A DNA stretch of 64,000 bases, taken from Rhizobium sp. TH135. GTDB taxonomy: Bacteria; Pseudomonadota; Alphaproteobacteria; Rhizobiales; Rhizobiaceae. Positions within the stretch are counted from its first letter, which is position 1, and each line of letters starts with the position of its first letter. Positions 8,259 through 17,097 of this stretch are shown piece after piece. The DNA is taken from positions 310,001-374,000 of the forward strand of contig NZ_PKRP01000004.1 of assembly GCF_002855515.1 (NCBI RefSeq). The letters are read 5' to 3'. The notes beneath the pieces are model-generated. The model was given only the letters and a program-made list of their open reading frames with translations, did no database searches and was not told where the DNA came from. The position numbers were made by a program, and so were the translations under genes.

Positions 8259-9287
8259 ATGCGCGTATTCTATTCCGAAAAGCACAAGCTCCGAGACGCA
8301 AAGACCGAGTTGCATGGCGGCCTGCTTGTGAAACCTTTCGAGGGGCCGTTCCGCGCCGAATGGGTGCTGGCGGGCGTCAAGGACGCGGGTTTCACCGATG
8401 TCCGTGCACCGGCCGAACACGGGCTTGAAACGGCGCTCAAGGTGCATGATGCCGGCTATCTCGAATTCCTCGGCACCTGCTGGGATCGCTGGCAGGCGCA
8501 TGGCTTCGAGGGCGAGGCGATCGCCACCTCCTTCCCCTGCCGCCGCAGCCAGACGGGCCGCGTGCCGAAGAACATCGACGGCGCTGTCGGCTACTATACC
8601 AATTCGGCTGAGACCTCGATTTCCAAGGGCACCTATGAGGCGGCGATCGCCTCGATGGATGTTGCACTCTCGGGTGCCGACTGGCTGAACGAAGGCAACC
8701 GCTTCGCCTTCTCGCTCTGCCGCCCGCCGGGCCACCATGCCGGCATCGATCTCTTCGGCGGCTATTGCTTCATCAACAACGCCGCAGTCGCCGCCCAGCG
8801 GCTGATCGACCATGGCGCGAAGAAAGTCGCGATCCTCGACGTCGACTTCCACCATGGCAACGGCACCCAAGACATCACCTATCGCCGCGGCGACATCTTC
8901 TTCGCCTCGCTGCATGGCGAGCCGGAAGACGCCTTCCCCTTCTTCCTCGGTTATGCCGACGAGACCGGCGAGGGCGAGGGCGAAGGCCTGAATGCCAATT
9001 ACCCGATGCCCTCAGGCACGCCTTTCGACGTCTGGTCGGCTGCGCTCGAAGACAGCGTGAAGAAGATCAAGGCCTATGGCGCGGAAGCCATCGTCGTCTC
9101 GCTCGGCGTCGACACGTTTGAGAAAGACCCGATCAGCTTCTTCAAGCTCAAGAGCCCTGACTATATCCGCATGGGCGAAATGATCGCGGCCAGTGGCGTG
9201 CCCGTGCTGACCCTCATGGAAGGCGGCTACGGCGTGCCCGAAATCGGGCTCAACGTCGCCAATGTGTTGAAGGGGCTTGAGGGCTGA
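8259..9287 (+). CDS. Histone deacetylase-family acetylpolyamine amidohydrolase
   Basis: A 342-residue zinc hydrolase of the arginase/deacetylase fold, removing acetyl groups from acetylated polyamines. The HDAC signatures are present: RPPGHHAGIDLFGGYCFINN holds the catalytic His-His pair, VDFHHGNGTQDI holds zinc ligands (Asp and His), and the late Asp in SLGVDTFEKDP completes the site. The start MRVFYSEKHK matches the start of known AphA-type enzymes, and length (about 341) agrees; the longer frame upstream overlaps the terminator. The neighbourhood (amine permease, copper amine oxidase) supports a role in polyamine or other amine breakdown, not in protein deacetylation. Confidence 0.88.
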   Translation: MRVFYSEKHKLRDAKTELHGGLLVKPFEGPFRAEWVLAGVKDAGFTDVRAPAEHGLETALKVHDAGYLEFLGTCWDRWQAHGFEGEAIATSFPCRRSQTGRVPKNIDGAVGYYTNSAETSISKGTYEAAIASMDVALSGADWLNEGNRFAFSLCRPPGHHAGIDLFGGYCFINNAAVAAQRLIDHGAKKVAILDVDFHHGNGTQDITYRRGDIFFASLHGEPEDAFPFFLGYADETGEGEGEGLNANYPMPSGTPFDVWSAALEDSVKKIKAYGAEAIVVSLGVDTFEKDPISFFKLKSPDYIRMGEMIAASGVPVLTLMEGGYGVPEIGLNVANVLKGLEG

Positions 9288-9308
9288 TGGCGGCGCCCGG
9301 TCGGTGGG

Positions 9309-10331
9309 TTAGCCCTGCCGCCGGCTCCAGCCCTTCTGGGCACGCCAGAAGACGGTCGAATCCGCATAGCCCAGCACCTCGGCGATGCGTGCCTTTTGCA
9401 CATGAGCCTCGAGTTGCGTGGCGGCGATGGCTTCCCGGGTTTCGCGTACGAGATGGCGCAGTGAGGTTCCCTCTTCGGCGAGACGACGCTGTAGCGTGCG
9501 GACCGAAATCCTGAGTTCGGCAGCGACTGAGGGAAGGGTGATCGGCTTGTGCCCGAGATAGATGCCGATCAGGGCCCGCACCCGCTCGCTGATGCTGTCG
9601 GGCGTAATTGCCTTGCCGACCAGTTCCGCCACATGCCGTTCGAGAACGGCAGAAAGCGCCGGGTCCTCCTGGCGGTAGAGACGGGCGGCATCGCGGCCGT
9701 CGACGATGATGCGGTTGGCGGATTCGCCAAATTTCAGCGGGCAGCGGAAAATGCGCTCCAGCACCGAACGATCCCGGGGCGCCAGATGCTCGAAATGCAC
9801 CTCCAGCGGCTTCCAGCTCTTGGCAAAACACGAGCGCACCAGCTGGCAGGAGGCGACGACGGAAAATTCGCTGTCCTGCCGCCTCGGCCACATCCGCGCA
9901 TCCTCCAGCCGGTAACTCCAGACGAGATTGCCGTCTTCCTCGAAGACGCCGGAACTCGTGGCACTCTGCACCGTGTTGACATATTTCGCCAGGCGCTCGA
10001 AGCCGGCCCGGATCGTGCCCGAGATCGAGAACAGGACGCCGATCGGGCCGATATCACTTGGCTTGAACAGAGTGCCGAGCCGGGCGCCCAGCGAGGGCTC
10101 GCCGGTGATGAGCGCCGCCTCTTCGAAGATCGCGACGTAACGCGCCATGGGGATCATCGCGTAGGGATCGTCCAGCTGGCTGCGCAGAATGCCGTGTGAG
10201 GCGAGCAAAAGGTCGGTCTTGCCACTGCGCCGGTCGATTTGTTCGACGAGCGGAGCAAGCACCGAGGCCCGAATGGATGCAATTACGGGCATTGGCCTGT
10301 TCATTTGCGGTGCAACTGCCATTTTCACCAT
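9309..10331 (-). CDS. AraC-family transcriptional regulator (OruR-like)
   Basis: A 340-residue regulator with an N-terminal ligand domain of the arabinose-binding/OruR type (PIGVLFSISGTIRAGFERLA, CQLVRSCFAKSWKPLEVHFE) and a C-terminal AraC DNA-binding domain from about residue 240 (LPSVAAELRISVRTLQRRLA and the second helix-turn-helix IAEVLGYADSTVFWRAQKGW). Relatives regulate ornithine and other amino acid or amine catabolic genes. It is transcribed away from the permease/amine oxidase operon and lies next to the deacetylase, so it probably activates this amine cluster. Several in-frame Met codons near the start (residues 1, 4, 10, 14) leave the exact start open. Confidence 0.8.
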   Translation of the reverse strand: MVKMAVAPQMNRPMPVIASIRASVLAPLVEQIDRRSGKTDLLLASHGILRSQLDDPYAMIPMARYVAIFEEAALITGEPSLGARLGTLFKPSDIGPIGVLFSISGTIRAGFERLAKYVNTVQSATSSGVFEEDGNLVWSYRLEDARMWPRRQDSEFSVVASCQLVRSCFAKSWKPLEVHFEHLAPRDRSVLERIFRCPLKFGESANRIIVDGRDAARLYRQEDPALSAVLERHVAELVGKAITPDSISERVRALIGIYLGHKPITLPSVAAELRISVRTLQRRLAEEGTSLRHLVRETREAIAATQLEAHVQKARIAEVLGYADSTVFWRAQKGWSRRQG

Positions 10332-10407
10332 CCTGGAACGGCCGCGTGGCGCGGTTTATCGATTCTATGGCATGAAGTGCAATTTCGGGGCCAAAGTGTC
10401 GCGCCTA

Positions 10408-10437
10408 CCCTCTTGATGAAAATCAAGCACAAGAGGG
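10408..10437 (+). promoter_or_regulatory. Nested inverted repeats covering the permease ribosome site
   Basis: CCCTCTTG at 10408-10415 is complementary to CAAGAGGG at 10430-10437. Alternatively, CTTGAT at 10412-10417 pairs with ATCAAG at 10422-10427 around GAAA. The right arm of the outer repeat contains the GAGGGG ribosome site of the permease (ATG at 10444). It could be an operator for the divergent AraC protein or an RNA hairpin that hides the ribosome site. Confidence 0.45.
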
Positions 10438-10443
10438 GTTCCC

Positions 10444-11883
10444 ATGACATTACAATCCATTGCGGATGGTCCCACGGATCGGCTGGCAAAGAATTCCGTC
10501 GGCCTCGCACATATCGTCTTCTTCGTCGTCGCGGCTGCAGCACCGCTCACCGCCGTGGTCGGAGCAACGCCGGCCGCTTTTGCTTTCGGGAATGGTGCGG
10601 GCGTCCCCGGTGCCTTCGTGCTCGCCGGCATCCTCTATCTGCTCTTCTCGGTCGGCTTCACGGCCATGAGCCGCCATGTCGGCGGGGCAGGCGCCTTCTA
10701 TACCTACATCACCCACGGCATCGGCAAGCCGGCGGGAGTCGGCGGCGCGCTGATGGCGCTGGTCACCTATTCGGCGGTTCAGATCGCCGTATACGGCCTC
10801 TTCGGCGTCTTCATGGCGGGTGCCATGGCGCCGATCGTGGATCTGCCCTGGTGGGTCTGGTCCTTTGCAGCGCTCGTGATCGTGCATGTCTGCGGCCAGC
10901 GCAATATCGCCTTCTCCGGCGCCATCCTCGGCGTCTGCATGATCGCCGAGATCGCCATTCTGCTGCTCCTCGACATCGGTATCGTCATGGCCGGTGGCGG
11001 ACCTGAAGGCTTCGGCTTCACCTCGTTCTCGCCCGCCACTGTCTTTGCGCCGGGCCTCGGTGTGGCGCTCGTCTTCGTCGTCGGTTCCTATATCGGCTTC
11101 GAGGCCACCGCGATCTTCGGTGAAGAGGCGGAAAACCCGGAAAAGACCATTCCGCGCGCAACTTACGTCGCGGTGCTCCTGATCACGGTCTTCTATGCCT
11201 TCTCCACCTGGGCAATCGTCCAGTTCTACGGTCCGGCAGCGGTGCAGCCGACGGCGGCCGCGGGTCTCGAGGGTTTCTACTTCGCCGCCACCGACACCAT
11301 CCTCGGCCCCTGGGCTTCGCAGGTGATGAACATCCTGCTGATCACCAGCCTGTTTGCCTGCGTGCTTTCCTTCCACAACACGCTGAACCGCTACTTCTTT
11401 GCCCTTGGTCGCGAAGGCCTCGCCTTCAAGCTGCTCGGCAAGGTGCACCCGATGCATGGTTCGCCCTATGTCGCCGGCATGCTGCAGAGCGCGATTGCCG
11501 CGATTGTGCTGGTGCTATTCATCCTCGCCGGTGCCGATCCCTATACGGTGGTCTTCTCCTGGATGTCGGCGCTCGCGGTCATCGGCATTCTCGCCGTCCA
11601 GGCGCTGGTGTCGGTCGCCATCATTCTCTTCTTCCGCAAGGTGAAGACGGGTCACGGCCCCTGGACCACCCTGATTGCCCCGGCACTCGGCCTGGCCGGC
11701 CTCCTTGGAGCGCTTGCACTGGTCATCGCAAACCTGTCACTGCTGTCGGGTTCCGAAAGCCTCATCGTCAAGTCCTTCCCCTATCTGATCGTGCTCGTTG
11801 GCCTCCTGGGTGCTGCCTTCGCCATACAGATCAAGAAGGCCAAGCCGGAGCTCTATGCCTCGCTCGGAAAGGCTTTCGAATGA
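10444..11883 (+). CDS. APC family amino acid/amine permease
   Basis: A 479-residue inner membrane transporter with about twelve hydrophobic segments. The start of the fold shows the APC signature (VGLAHIVFFVVAAAAPLTAV; GGAGAFYTYITHGIGKPAG), and FEATAIFGEEAENPEKTIPR is the conserved APC loop after helix 6. It is expected to import an amino acid, amine or polyamine by cation or proton coupling. It heads an operon with a 56-residue peptide gene (4-bp ATGA overlap) and copper amine oxidase, so the transported substrate is likely a primary amine oxidised by that enzyme. Confidence 0.88.
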   Translation: MTLQSIADGPTDRLAKNSVGLAHIVFFVVAAAAPLTAVVGATPAAFAFGNGAGVPGAFVLAGILYLLFSVGFTAMSRHVGGAGAFYTYITHGIGKPAGVGGALMALVTYSAVQIAVYGLFGVFMAGAMAPIVDLPWWVWSFAALVIVHVCGQRNIAFSGAILGVCMIAEIAILLLLDIGIVMAGGGPEGFGFTSFSPATVFAPGLGVALVFVVGSYIGFEATAIFGEEAENPEKTIPRATYVAVLLITVFYAFSTWAIVQFYGPAAVQPTAAAGLEGFYFAATDTILGPWASQVMNILLITSLFACVLSFHNTLNRYFFALGREGLAFKLLGKVHPMHGSPYVAGMLQSAIAAIVLVLFILAGADPYTVVFSWMSALAVIGILAVQALVSVAIILFFRKVKTGHGPWTTLIAPALGLAGLLGALALVIANLSLLSGSESLIVKSFPYLIVLVGLLGAAFAIQIKKAKPELYASLGKAFE

Positions 11884-12050
11884 ACGCGATCCAGACCCTG
11901 CTCCCGACCGACCGGCTTCTCTTAGCGGTCCTGATCGCCCTAACGGCAGCCACCATCCTGCTCACCACCGAGGCCCATGCCTTCTGCAATCTCTTCTGCA
12001 TCCATGGCATGCCCGTGGTCGACACCGAGATTTGCGCCGGCCGCGGCTGA
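11880..12050 (+). CDS. 56-residue Cys-containing membrane or secreted peptide
   Basis: A short gene whose ATG overlaps the permease stop (ATGA at 11880-11883), a classic sign of translational coupling. The peptide has a hydrophobic stretch (LLLAVLIALTAATILLTT) followed by EAHAFCNLFC, so it is either a signal peptide cleaved after AHA or a single membrane anchor with the tail outside. The tail has three cysteines (CNLFC and a later C) and one histidine near the end. Lying between a permease and a copper enzyme, it could aid copper loading, act as a small permease subunit, or be exported. Family not recognised. The coupling and the well-formed hydrophobic segment argue that it is real. Confidence 0.65.
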   Translation: MNAIQTLLPTDRLLLAVLIALTAATILLTTEAHAFCNLFCIHGMPVVDTEICAGRG

Positions 12051-12057
12051 CACCACA

Positions 12058-12081
12058 CGGGTGGCGTGACCGCGCCACCCG
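12058..12081 (+). other. Stable intergenic mRNA hairpin
   Basis: CGGGTGGCG at 12058-12066 pairs perfectly with CGCCACCCG at 12073-12081 around a 6-nt loop, in the 62-bp gap between the small peptide gene and the amine oxidase. No U-run follows (GAAAAC), so it is not a standard terminator. It may stabilise or process the operon mRNA. Confidence 0.5.
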
Positions 12082-12112
12082 AAAACTCACCGAATTGCCA
12101 AAGGACCGTTCC

Positions 12113-14107
12113 ATGGACGCCGTCGTCGACACCATCCTCCACCCGCTCGATCCCTTGAGCCTGTCCGAAATCGCGGAAGCCGTTGCCATCCTCAAGGATG
12201 AGAAGGCACTCGCGGAAACCATCCGCTTTCCGATCATTCGGCTGGAAGAGCCAACCAAGGCGGATCTCGCCGCCTTCCGCACCGGCAAGCCGCTGGCCCG
12301 CCTCGCTTTCATCCTCTCGCTCGACATCACCACCGGTGAGACCCATGAGAGCATCGTCGATCTCACAGCCAAGACTGTTGCGGACCACAAGCGCCTGCCT
12401 CATGACGAACTGCCCTATGGCCAGCCGCCGGTGATGCTCTGCGAGTTCGAGACCGTCGAGGCGACGGTGAAGGCGGACTCGCGCTGGATTGAAGCCGTAA
12501 AGAAGCGCGGCATCACCGACGAGGACATTCCGCTCGTCCAGATCGACCCGTTTTCGTCAGGCTATTTCGGCCTGGAGTTCGAAAAGGGCCAGCGCATCGT
12601 GCGCGCCGTCTCCTACTGGCGCGAGGACGTCAGGGACAATGGCTATTCCCATCCGATCGAAGGGGTGGTGGCCGTAGTCGATCTGGTGAAGAATCAGGTA
12701 GTCGATCTGGTCGATGACGGCCGCATCATTCCGGTGCCGAAGAAGAAGCGCAATTACGGCCAGGAGGCTTTTCCCGAGACGCGCCAGGGCCTCAAACCCC
12801 TCGATATCGTTCAGCCGGAGGGCCCGAGCTTCACCGTCGACGGCTGGAAGGTCGAGTGGCAGAACTGGTCCTTCCGCGTCGGTTTCACCCCGCGCGAAGG
12901 GCTCGTGCTGCATGAACTCGGCATCAAGGACGGCGGCAAGATCCGTCCGATCATCTTCCGCGCCTCGGTGACGGAAATGGTCGTGCCCTATGCCGATCCG
13001 ACGGCCAACCACTTCTGGAAGAGCGCCTTCGACGCCGGCGAATATGGTCTCGGCCGTCTCGCCAACTGCCTGGAACTCGGCTGCGACTGCCTCGGCCATA
13101 TCCACTATTTCGATGTGCCCTCGGCCGATGATTTCGGCCAGCCGATGGTGATGAAGAATGCCATCTGCATGCATGAGGAGGATTACGGCATCCTCTGGAA
13201 GCACTACGAATTCCGCAACGGCATCTTCGAAGTGCGCCGCTCGCGCCGCCTCGTCATCTCCTTCTTCGCCACCGTCGGCAATTACGACTACGGCTTCTAC
13301 TGGTATCTCTACCAGGACGGCACGATCCAGCTCGAGGCCAAGCTGACCGGCATCATCCAGACGGCAGCCGTCGCCCCCGGCGAGACCTATCAATGGGGCG
13401 GCATGGTCGACGACAATCTCGGTGGCCCGACGCATCAGCATTTCTTCAACGCCCGCCTGCACATGGATGTCGATGGCGGCGGCAATACCGTCACCGAGCA
13501 TGAGTTCGTCCCCCGCCCCTGGGGCGACGACAACCCCTATGGCAACGTCTTCGATACCAAGACCAAGGTGCTGAAGCGCGAGCTGGATTCACCCGCTGTC
13601 GCCAATGGCGAGACCGGGCGTTACTGGAAGGTACAGAACCCCAACATCAAGAACTCCGTCGGCAAGGCGCCTGGCTACAAGATGGTGGTGATGCCGAGCC
13701 CGCTGATGCTGGCGCAGGAGGGCTCCACCGTTGCCCAGCGTGGCGGCTTTGCCAAGAAGCACATCTGGGTGACGGCCTTCGACCCGGCGGAGAAATATGC
13801 CTCCGGCGACTATCCGAACGTCCATGCAGGCGGCGATGGCCTGCCGAAATATGTCGCCCAGAACCGCGACATCGAGAATGCCGACGTGGTTCTCTGGCAC
13901 TCCTTCGGCCACACCCATGTCTGCAAGCCGGAGGACTTCCCGATCATGCCGGTCGAATATGCCGGCTTCACGCTGAAGCCGAACGGCTTCTTCGACGCCA
14001 ATATCGCGATGGATCTGCCGGCCGACAAAAACGGCCACAGCCGCGACAACCGGGAGGCGGATTGCTGTGCGCCCAAGGCCGAGACGAAAAGCGGCTGCTG
14101 CCACTGA
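12113..14107 (+). CDS. Copper amine oxidase (primary-amine oxidase)
   Basis: A 664-residue quinoenzyme that oxidises primary amines to aldehydes with release of ammonia and hydrogen peroxide. The topaquinone precursor is Y391 in VGNYDYG (consensus N-Y-D/E-Y). The catalytic base Asp is about residue 307 in SAFDAGEYG. The copper ligands are the HQH pair near residues 441-443 and a third His near 600 (HTHVCKPEDFPIMP). No signal peptide follows the chosen ATG, so the enzyme looks cytoplasmic, like the Arthrobacter and Hansenula forms and unlike E. coli TynA. An odd short tail, DCCAPKAETKSGCCH, adds four cysteines. The open frame continues upstream through the permease end, but that part is out of frame with real genes. 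It shares an operon with the permease, and a bidirectional terminator follows. Confidence 0.92.
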   Translation: MDAVVDTILHPLDPLSLSEIAEAVAILKDEKALAETIRFPIIRLEEPTKADLAAFRTGKPLARLAFILSLDITTGETHESIVDLTAKTVADHKRLPHDELPYGQPPVMLCEFETVEATVKADSRWIEAVKKRGITDEDIPLVQIDPFSSGYFGLEFEKGQRIVRAVSYWREDVRDNGYSHPIEGVVAVVDLVKNQVVDLVDDGRIIPVPKKKRNYGQEAFPETRQGLKPLDIVQPEGPSFTVDGWKVEWQNWSFRVGFTPREGLVLHELGIKDGGKIRPIIFRASVTEMVVPYADPTANHFWKSAFDAGEYGLGRLANCLELGCDCLGHIHYFDVPSADDFGQPMVMKNAICMHEEDYGILWKHYEFRNGIFEVRRSRRLVISFFATVGNYDYGFYWYLYQDGTIQLEAKLTGIIQTAAVAPGETYQWGGMVDDNLGGPTHQHFFNARLHMDVDGGGNTVTEHEFVPRPWGDDNPYGNVFDTKTKVLKRELDSPAVANGETGRYWKVQNPNIKNSVGKAPGYKMVVMPSPLMLAQEGSTVAQRGGFAKKHIWVTAFDPAEKYASGDYPNVHAGGDGLPKYVAQNRDIENADVVLWHSFGHTHVCKPEDFPIMPVEYAGFTLKPNGFFDANIAMDLPADKNGHSRDNREADCCAPKAETKSGCCH

Positions 14108-14126
14108 GGTCGACGCCTGAAAAACG

Positions 14127-14157
14127 AAGAGGCCCGGGTTTGATGCCCGGGCCTCTT
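14127..14157. terminator. Bidirectional terminator
   Basis: AAGAGGCCCGGG at 14127-14138 pairs over 12 bp with CCCGGGCCTCTT at 14146-14157. The stem ends in A and T on its two sides, so it can serve both the amine oxidase operon and the convergent TRAP binding protein gene. Confidence 0.75.
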
Positions 14158-14180
14158 GTCGTTTGCGACGATCGAAAGCG

Positions 14181-15326
<1,146 letters not shown>

Positions 15327-15435
15327 CTAGTCGGGCAGGGCAGGGAGTGCAAGGTCAAATGCTCAGGAAATTGTCTGGCAACCGGACCAAATCTGCGTTT
15401 TGTTTCGCCGGATTGTTGTTCCACGCAAGGAACTG

Positions 15436-15906
15436 TCAGGTCGGGCTACGCAGGCGGGGATCGTCGAGAGCGGGATTGTAGAAAAGCGACAGCACGAGGC
15501 TTTTGGCAATGCGCTCGGCGCTCGCCATGAACCAGCGATGCGCGTCTTCAGACGCACCGATCTGGATCAGCGTGTCGGAGAAAAGCTGCAGCCATTGCAG
15601 GAAGAGGCCTTGCGCCATGCCGTCGACGCCCTGATGCGCCATGACGGGCTTGCCGCCATAGGCGCCGGTCTTGAAGGCGACGGAGCCCCAGAAGGCCTTC
15701 ATCTTGATCATGTGGTCGGGCCAGCGACCGGCAAGCCGCCCCTCGAAGACAGGTCCGAGATCCGGGTGCTCGCGGATATTGCCATAGAAGGTTTCAACCA
15801 TCCGATCGATGAAGGCGGCATCCACGCCCATTGCGGCCATCTCGGCTTCGGCGCGGGCGGTGATTTCGGCGCGGTGGGCGGCGCGGCCCGTCAGATCGGT
15901 GGTCAT
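15436..15906 (-). CDS. Group III truncated haemoglobin
   Basis: A 156-residue haem protein of the truncated (2-on-2) globin family, group III. Visible features are FYGNIREHPDLGPVFEGRL at the B-C region, KMKAFWGSVAF, the proximal His in PVMAHQGVDGM (about residue 90), and the Trp of helix G in FLQWLQLFSDTL. It binds oxygen or NO in the cytoplasm; the role of this group is not settled, with proposals around nitric oxide or redox protection. It is transcribed divergently from mbfA, and an iron control element lies between them about 97 bp upstream of this start. Weak ribosome site (GAGACA). Confidence 0.85.
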   Translation of the reverse strand: MTTDLTGRAAHRAEITARAEAEMAAMGVDAAFIDRMVETFYGNIREHPDLGPVFEGRLAGRWPDHMIKMKAFWGSVAFKTGAYGGKPVMAHQGVDGMAQGLFLQWLQLFSDTLIQIGASEDAHRWFMASAERIAKSLVLSLFYNPALDDPRLRSPT

Positions 15907-16003
15907 GGTGTGTCTCGTTACTGATGTCTGTCTGAGGGGTGATGGACCTCGTCATGCAAATGGTCCATGCGGCATCTTGATACAAGCCTCCATCTGCCCT
16001 AAG

Positions 16004-16020
16004 TTTAGAATTATTCTAAT
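16004..16020 (+). promoter_or_regulatory. Iron control element (ICE), Irr binding site
   Basis: The 17-bp palindrome TTTAGAA-TTA-TTCTAAT differs at one base from the rhizobial ICE consensus TTTAGAA-N3-TTCTAAA. In Rhizobiales, Irr binds this site at low iron and represses iron storage and iron-using genes. It lies 16 bp upstream of the mbfA ATG, where binding would block the promoter. mbfA is an established Irr target in Agrobacterium and Bradyrhizobium. Confidence 0.85.
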
Positions 16021-16036
16021 TTGATTGGTGGTCGCC

Positions 16037-17020
16037 ATGTTCAGCATTTCATTCCGGGGCAGCAAGCGCGGCTTCGAGACGCTCTCCGAACAGGAGATCT
16101 TGGCGCTCGCCATTTCCTCCGAGGAGGACGACGCCCGCATCTACCTCGCCTATGCCGACCAGCTGCGCGGCGAATTTCCGCAATCGGCCAAGGTCTTCGA
16201 GGACATGGCCGAGGTTGAGCATACCCACCGCAACATGCTGATCGAGATGCATCGTGACCGCTTCGGCGAGCGCATCCCGCTGATCCGCCGCGAGCATGTG
16301 CGCGGCTTCTATGATCGCAAGCCCGACTGGCTGCGCAAGAACCTCACACTCGATCAGATCCGCGAAGAGGCGATGCGGATGGAAGACGGCGCCTATCGCT
16401 TCTACCATGAAGCCGCCCAGCATACGTCCGATGCCGGCATCCGCAAGCTGCTTGGTGACCTCGCCATGGCCGAACAGGGCCATGAAGAGGTCGCGACCAT
16501 GCTCGGCGAGCGGCATCTGCCGGAGGATGCCCGGGCGACGGAAGACGAGACGAAGAAGCGCCAGTTCGTGCTCACCTACATCCAGCCGGGCCTGGCCGGA
16601 CTGATGGACGGCTCTGTTTCGACGCTCGCCCCGATCTTTGCGGCGGCATTCGCGACCGGTGATACCTGGTCGACCTTCCTGATCGGCCTGTCGGCCTCCG
16701 TGGGTGCGGGTATCTCCATGGGCTTCACCGAGGCAGCCCATGACGACGGCAAGCTCTCGGGCCGCGGCTCGCCGCTGAAGCGGGGCCTTGCCTCCGGCAT
16801 CATGACCACGGTCGGCGGCCTCGGCCACGCGCTGCCTTATCTCATTCCGCACTTCTGGACCGCGACGATCACCGCGATCATCGTCGTCTTCTTCGAACTC
16901 TGGGCAATCGCCTTCATCCAGAACCGCTACATGGAGACGCCCTTCTGGCGCGCCGCCATGCAGGTGGTGCTCGGCGGCTCGCTGGTGCTGGCCGCTGGCG
17001 TCCTGATCGGGCAGGGGTAG
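16037..17020 (+). CDS. mbfA: Membrane-bound ferritin A, iron exporter
   Basis: A 327-residue protein with two parts. The N-terminal ferritin-like (rubrerythrin) domain, residues 1-165, has a di-iron site: EEDDARIYLAYA, the ExxH of AEVEHTHRNML, EEAMRMEDGAYRFY, and MAEQGHEEV. The C-terminal part, about 180-327, is a VIT1/CCC1-like membrane domain with several helices (PGLAGLMDGSVSTLAP, GLSASVGAGISMGFTEA). MbfA exports ferrous iron and protects against iron and peroxide stress. The ATG at 16037 is chosen; a TTG four codons upstream is the alternative. The ICE directly upstream puts it under Irr control. Confidence 0.93.
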   Translation: MFSISFRGSKRGFETLSEQEILALAISSEEDDARIYLAYADQLRGEFPQSAKVFEDMAEVEHTHRNMLIEMHRDRFGERIPLIRREHVRGFYDRKPDWLRKNLTLDQIREEAMRMEDGAYRFYHEAAQHTSDAGIRKLLGDLAMAEQGHEEVATMLGERHLPEDARATEDETKKRQFVLTYIQPGLAGLMDGSVSTLAPIFAAAFATGDTWSTFLIGLSASVGAGISMGFTEAAHDDGKLSGRGSPLKRGLASGIMTTVGGLGHALPYLIPHFWTATITAIIVVFFELWAIAFIQNRYMETPFWRAAMQVVLGGSLVLAAGVLIGQG

Positions 17021-17097
17021 AGGGCAAAAGTGAGGCTTGACGGAGCCTCGTCCAGGACTGTCATCTGGCGATCATCGAAACGCATTATGGCGCATCC

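Noticed and set aside
15976..15990. FNR/NnrR-type box before the haemoglobin gene
   Set aside because: Only the half TTGAT is present; the matching ATCAA at the right spacing is missing.
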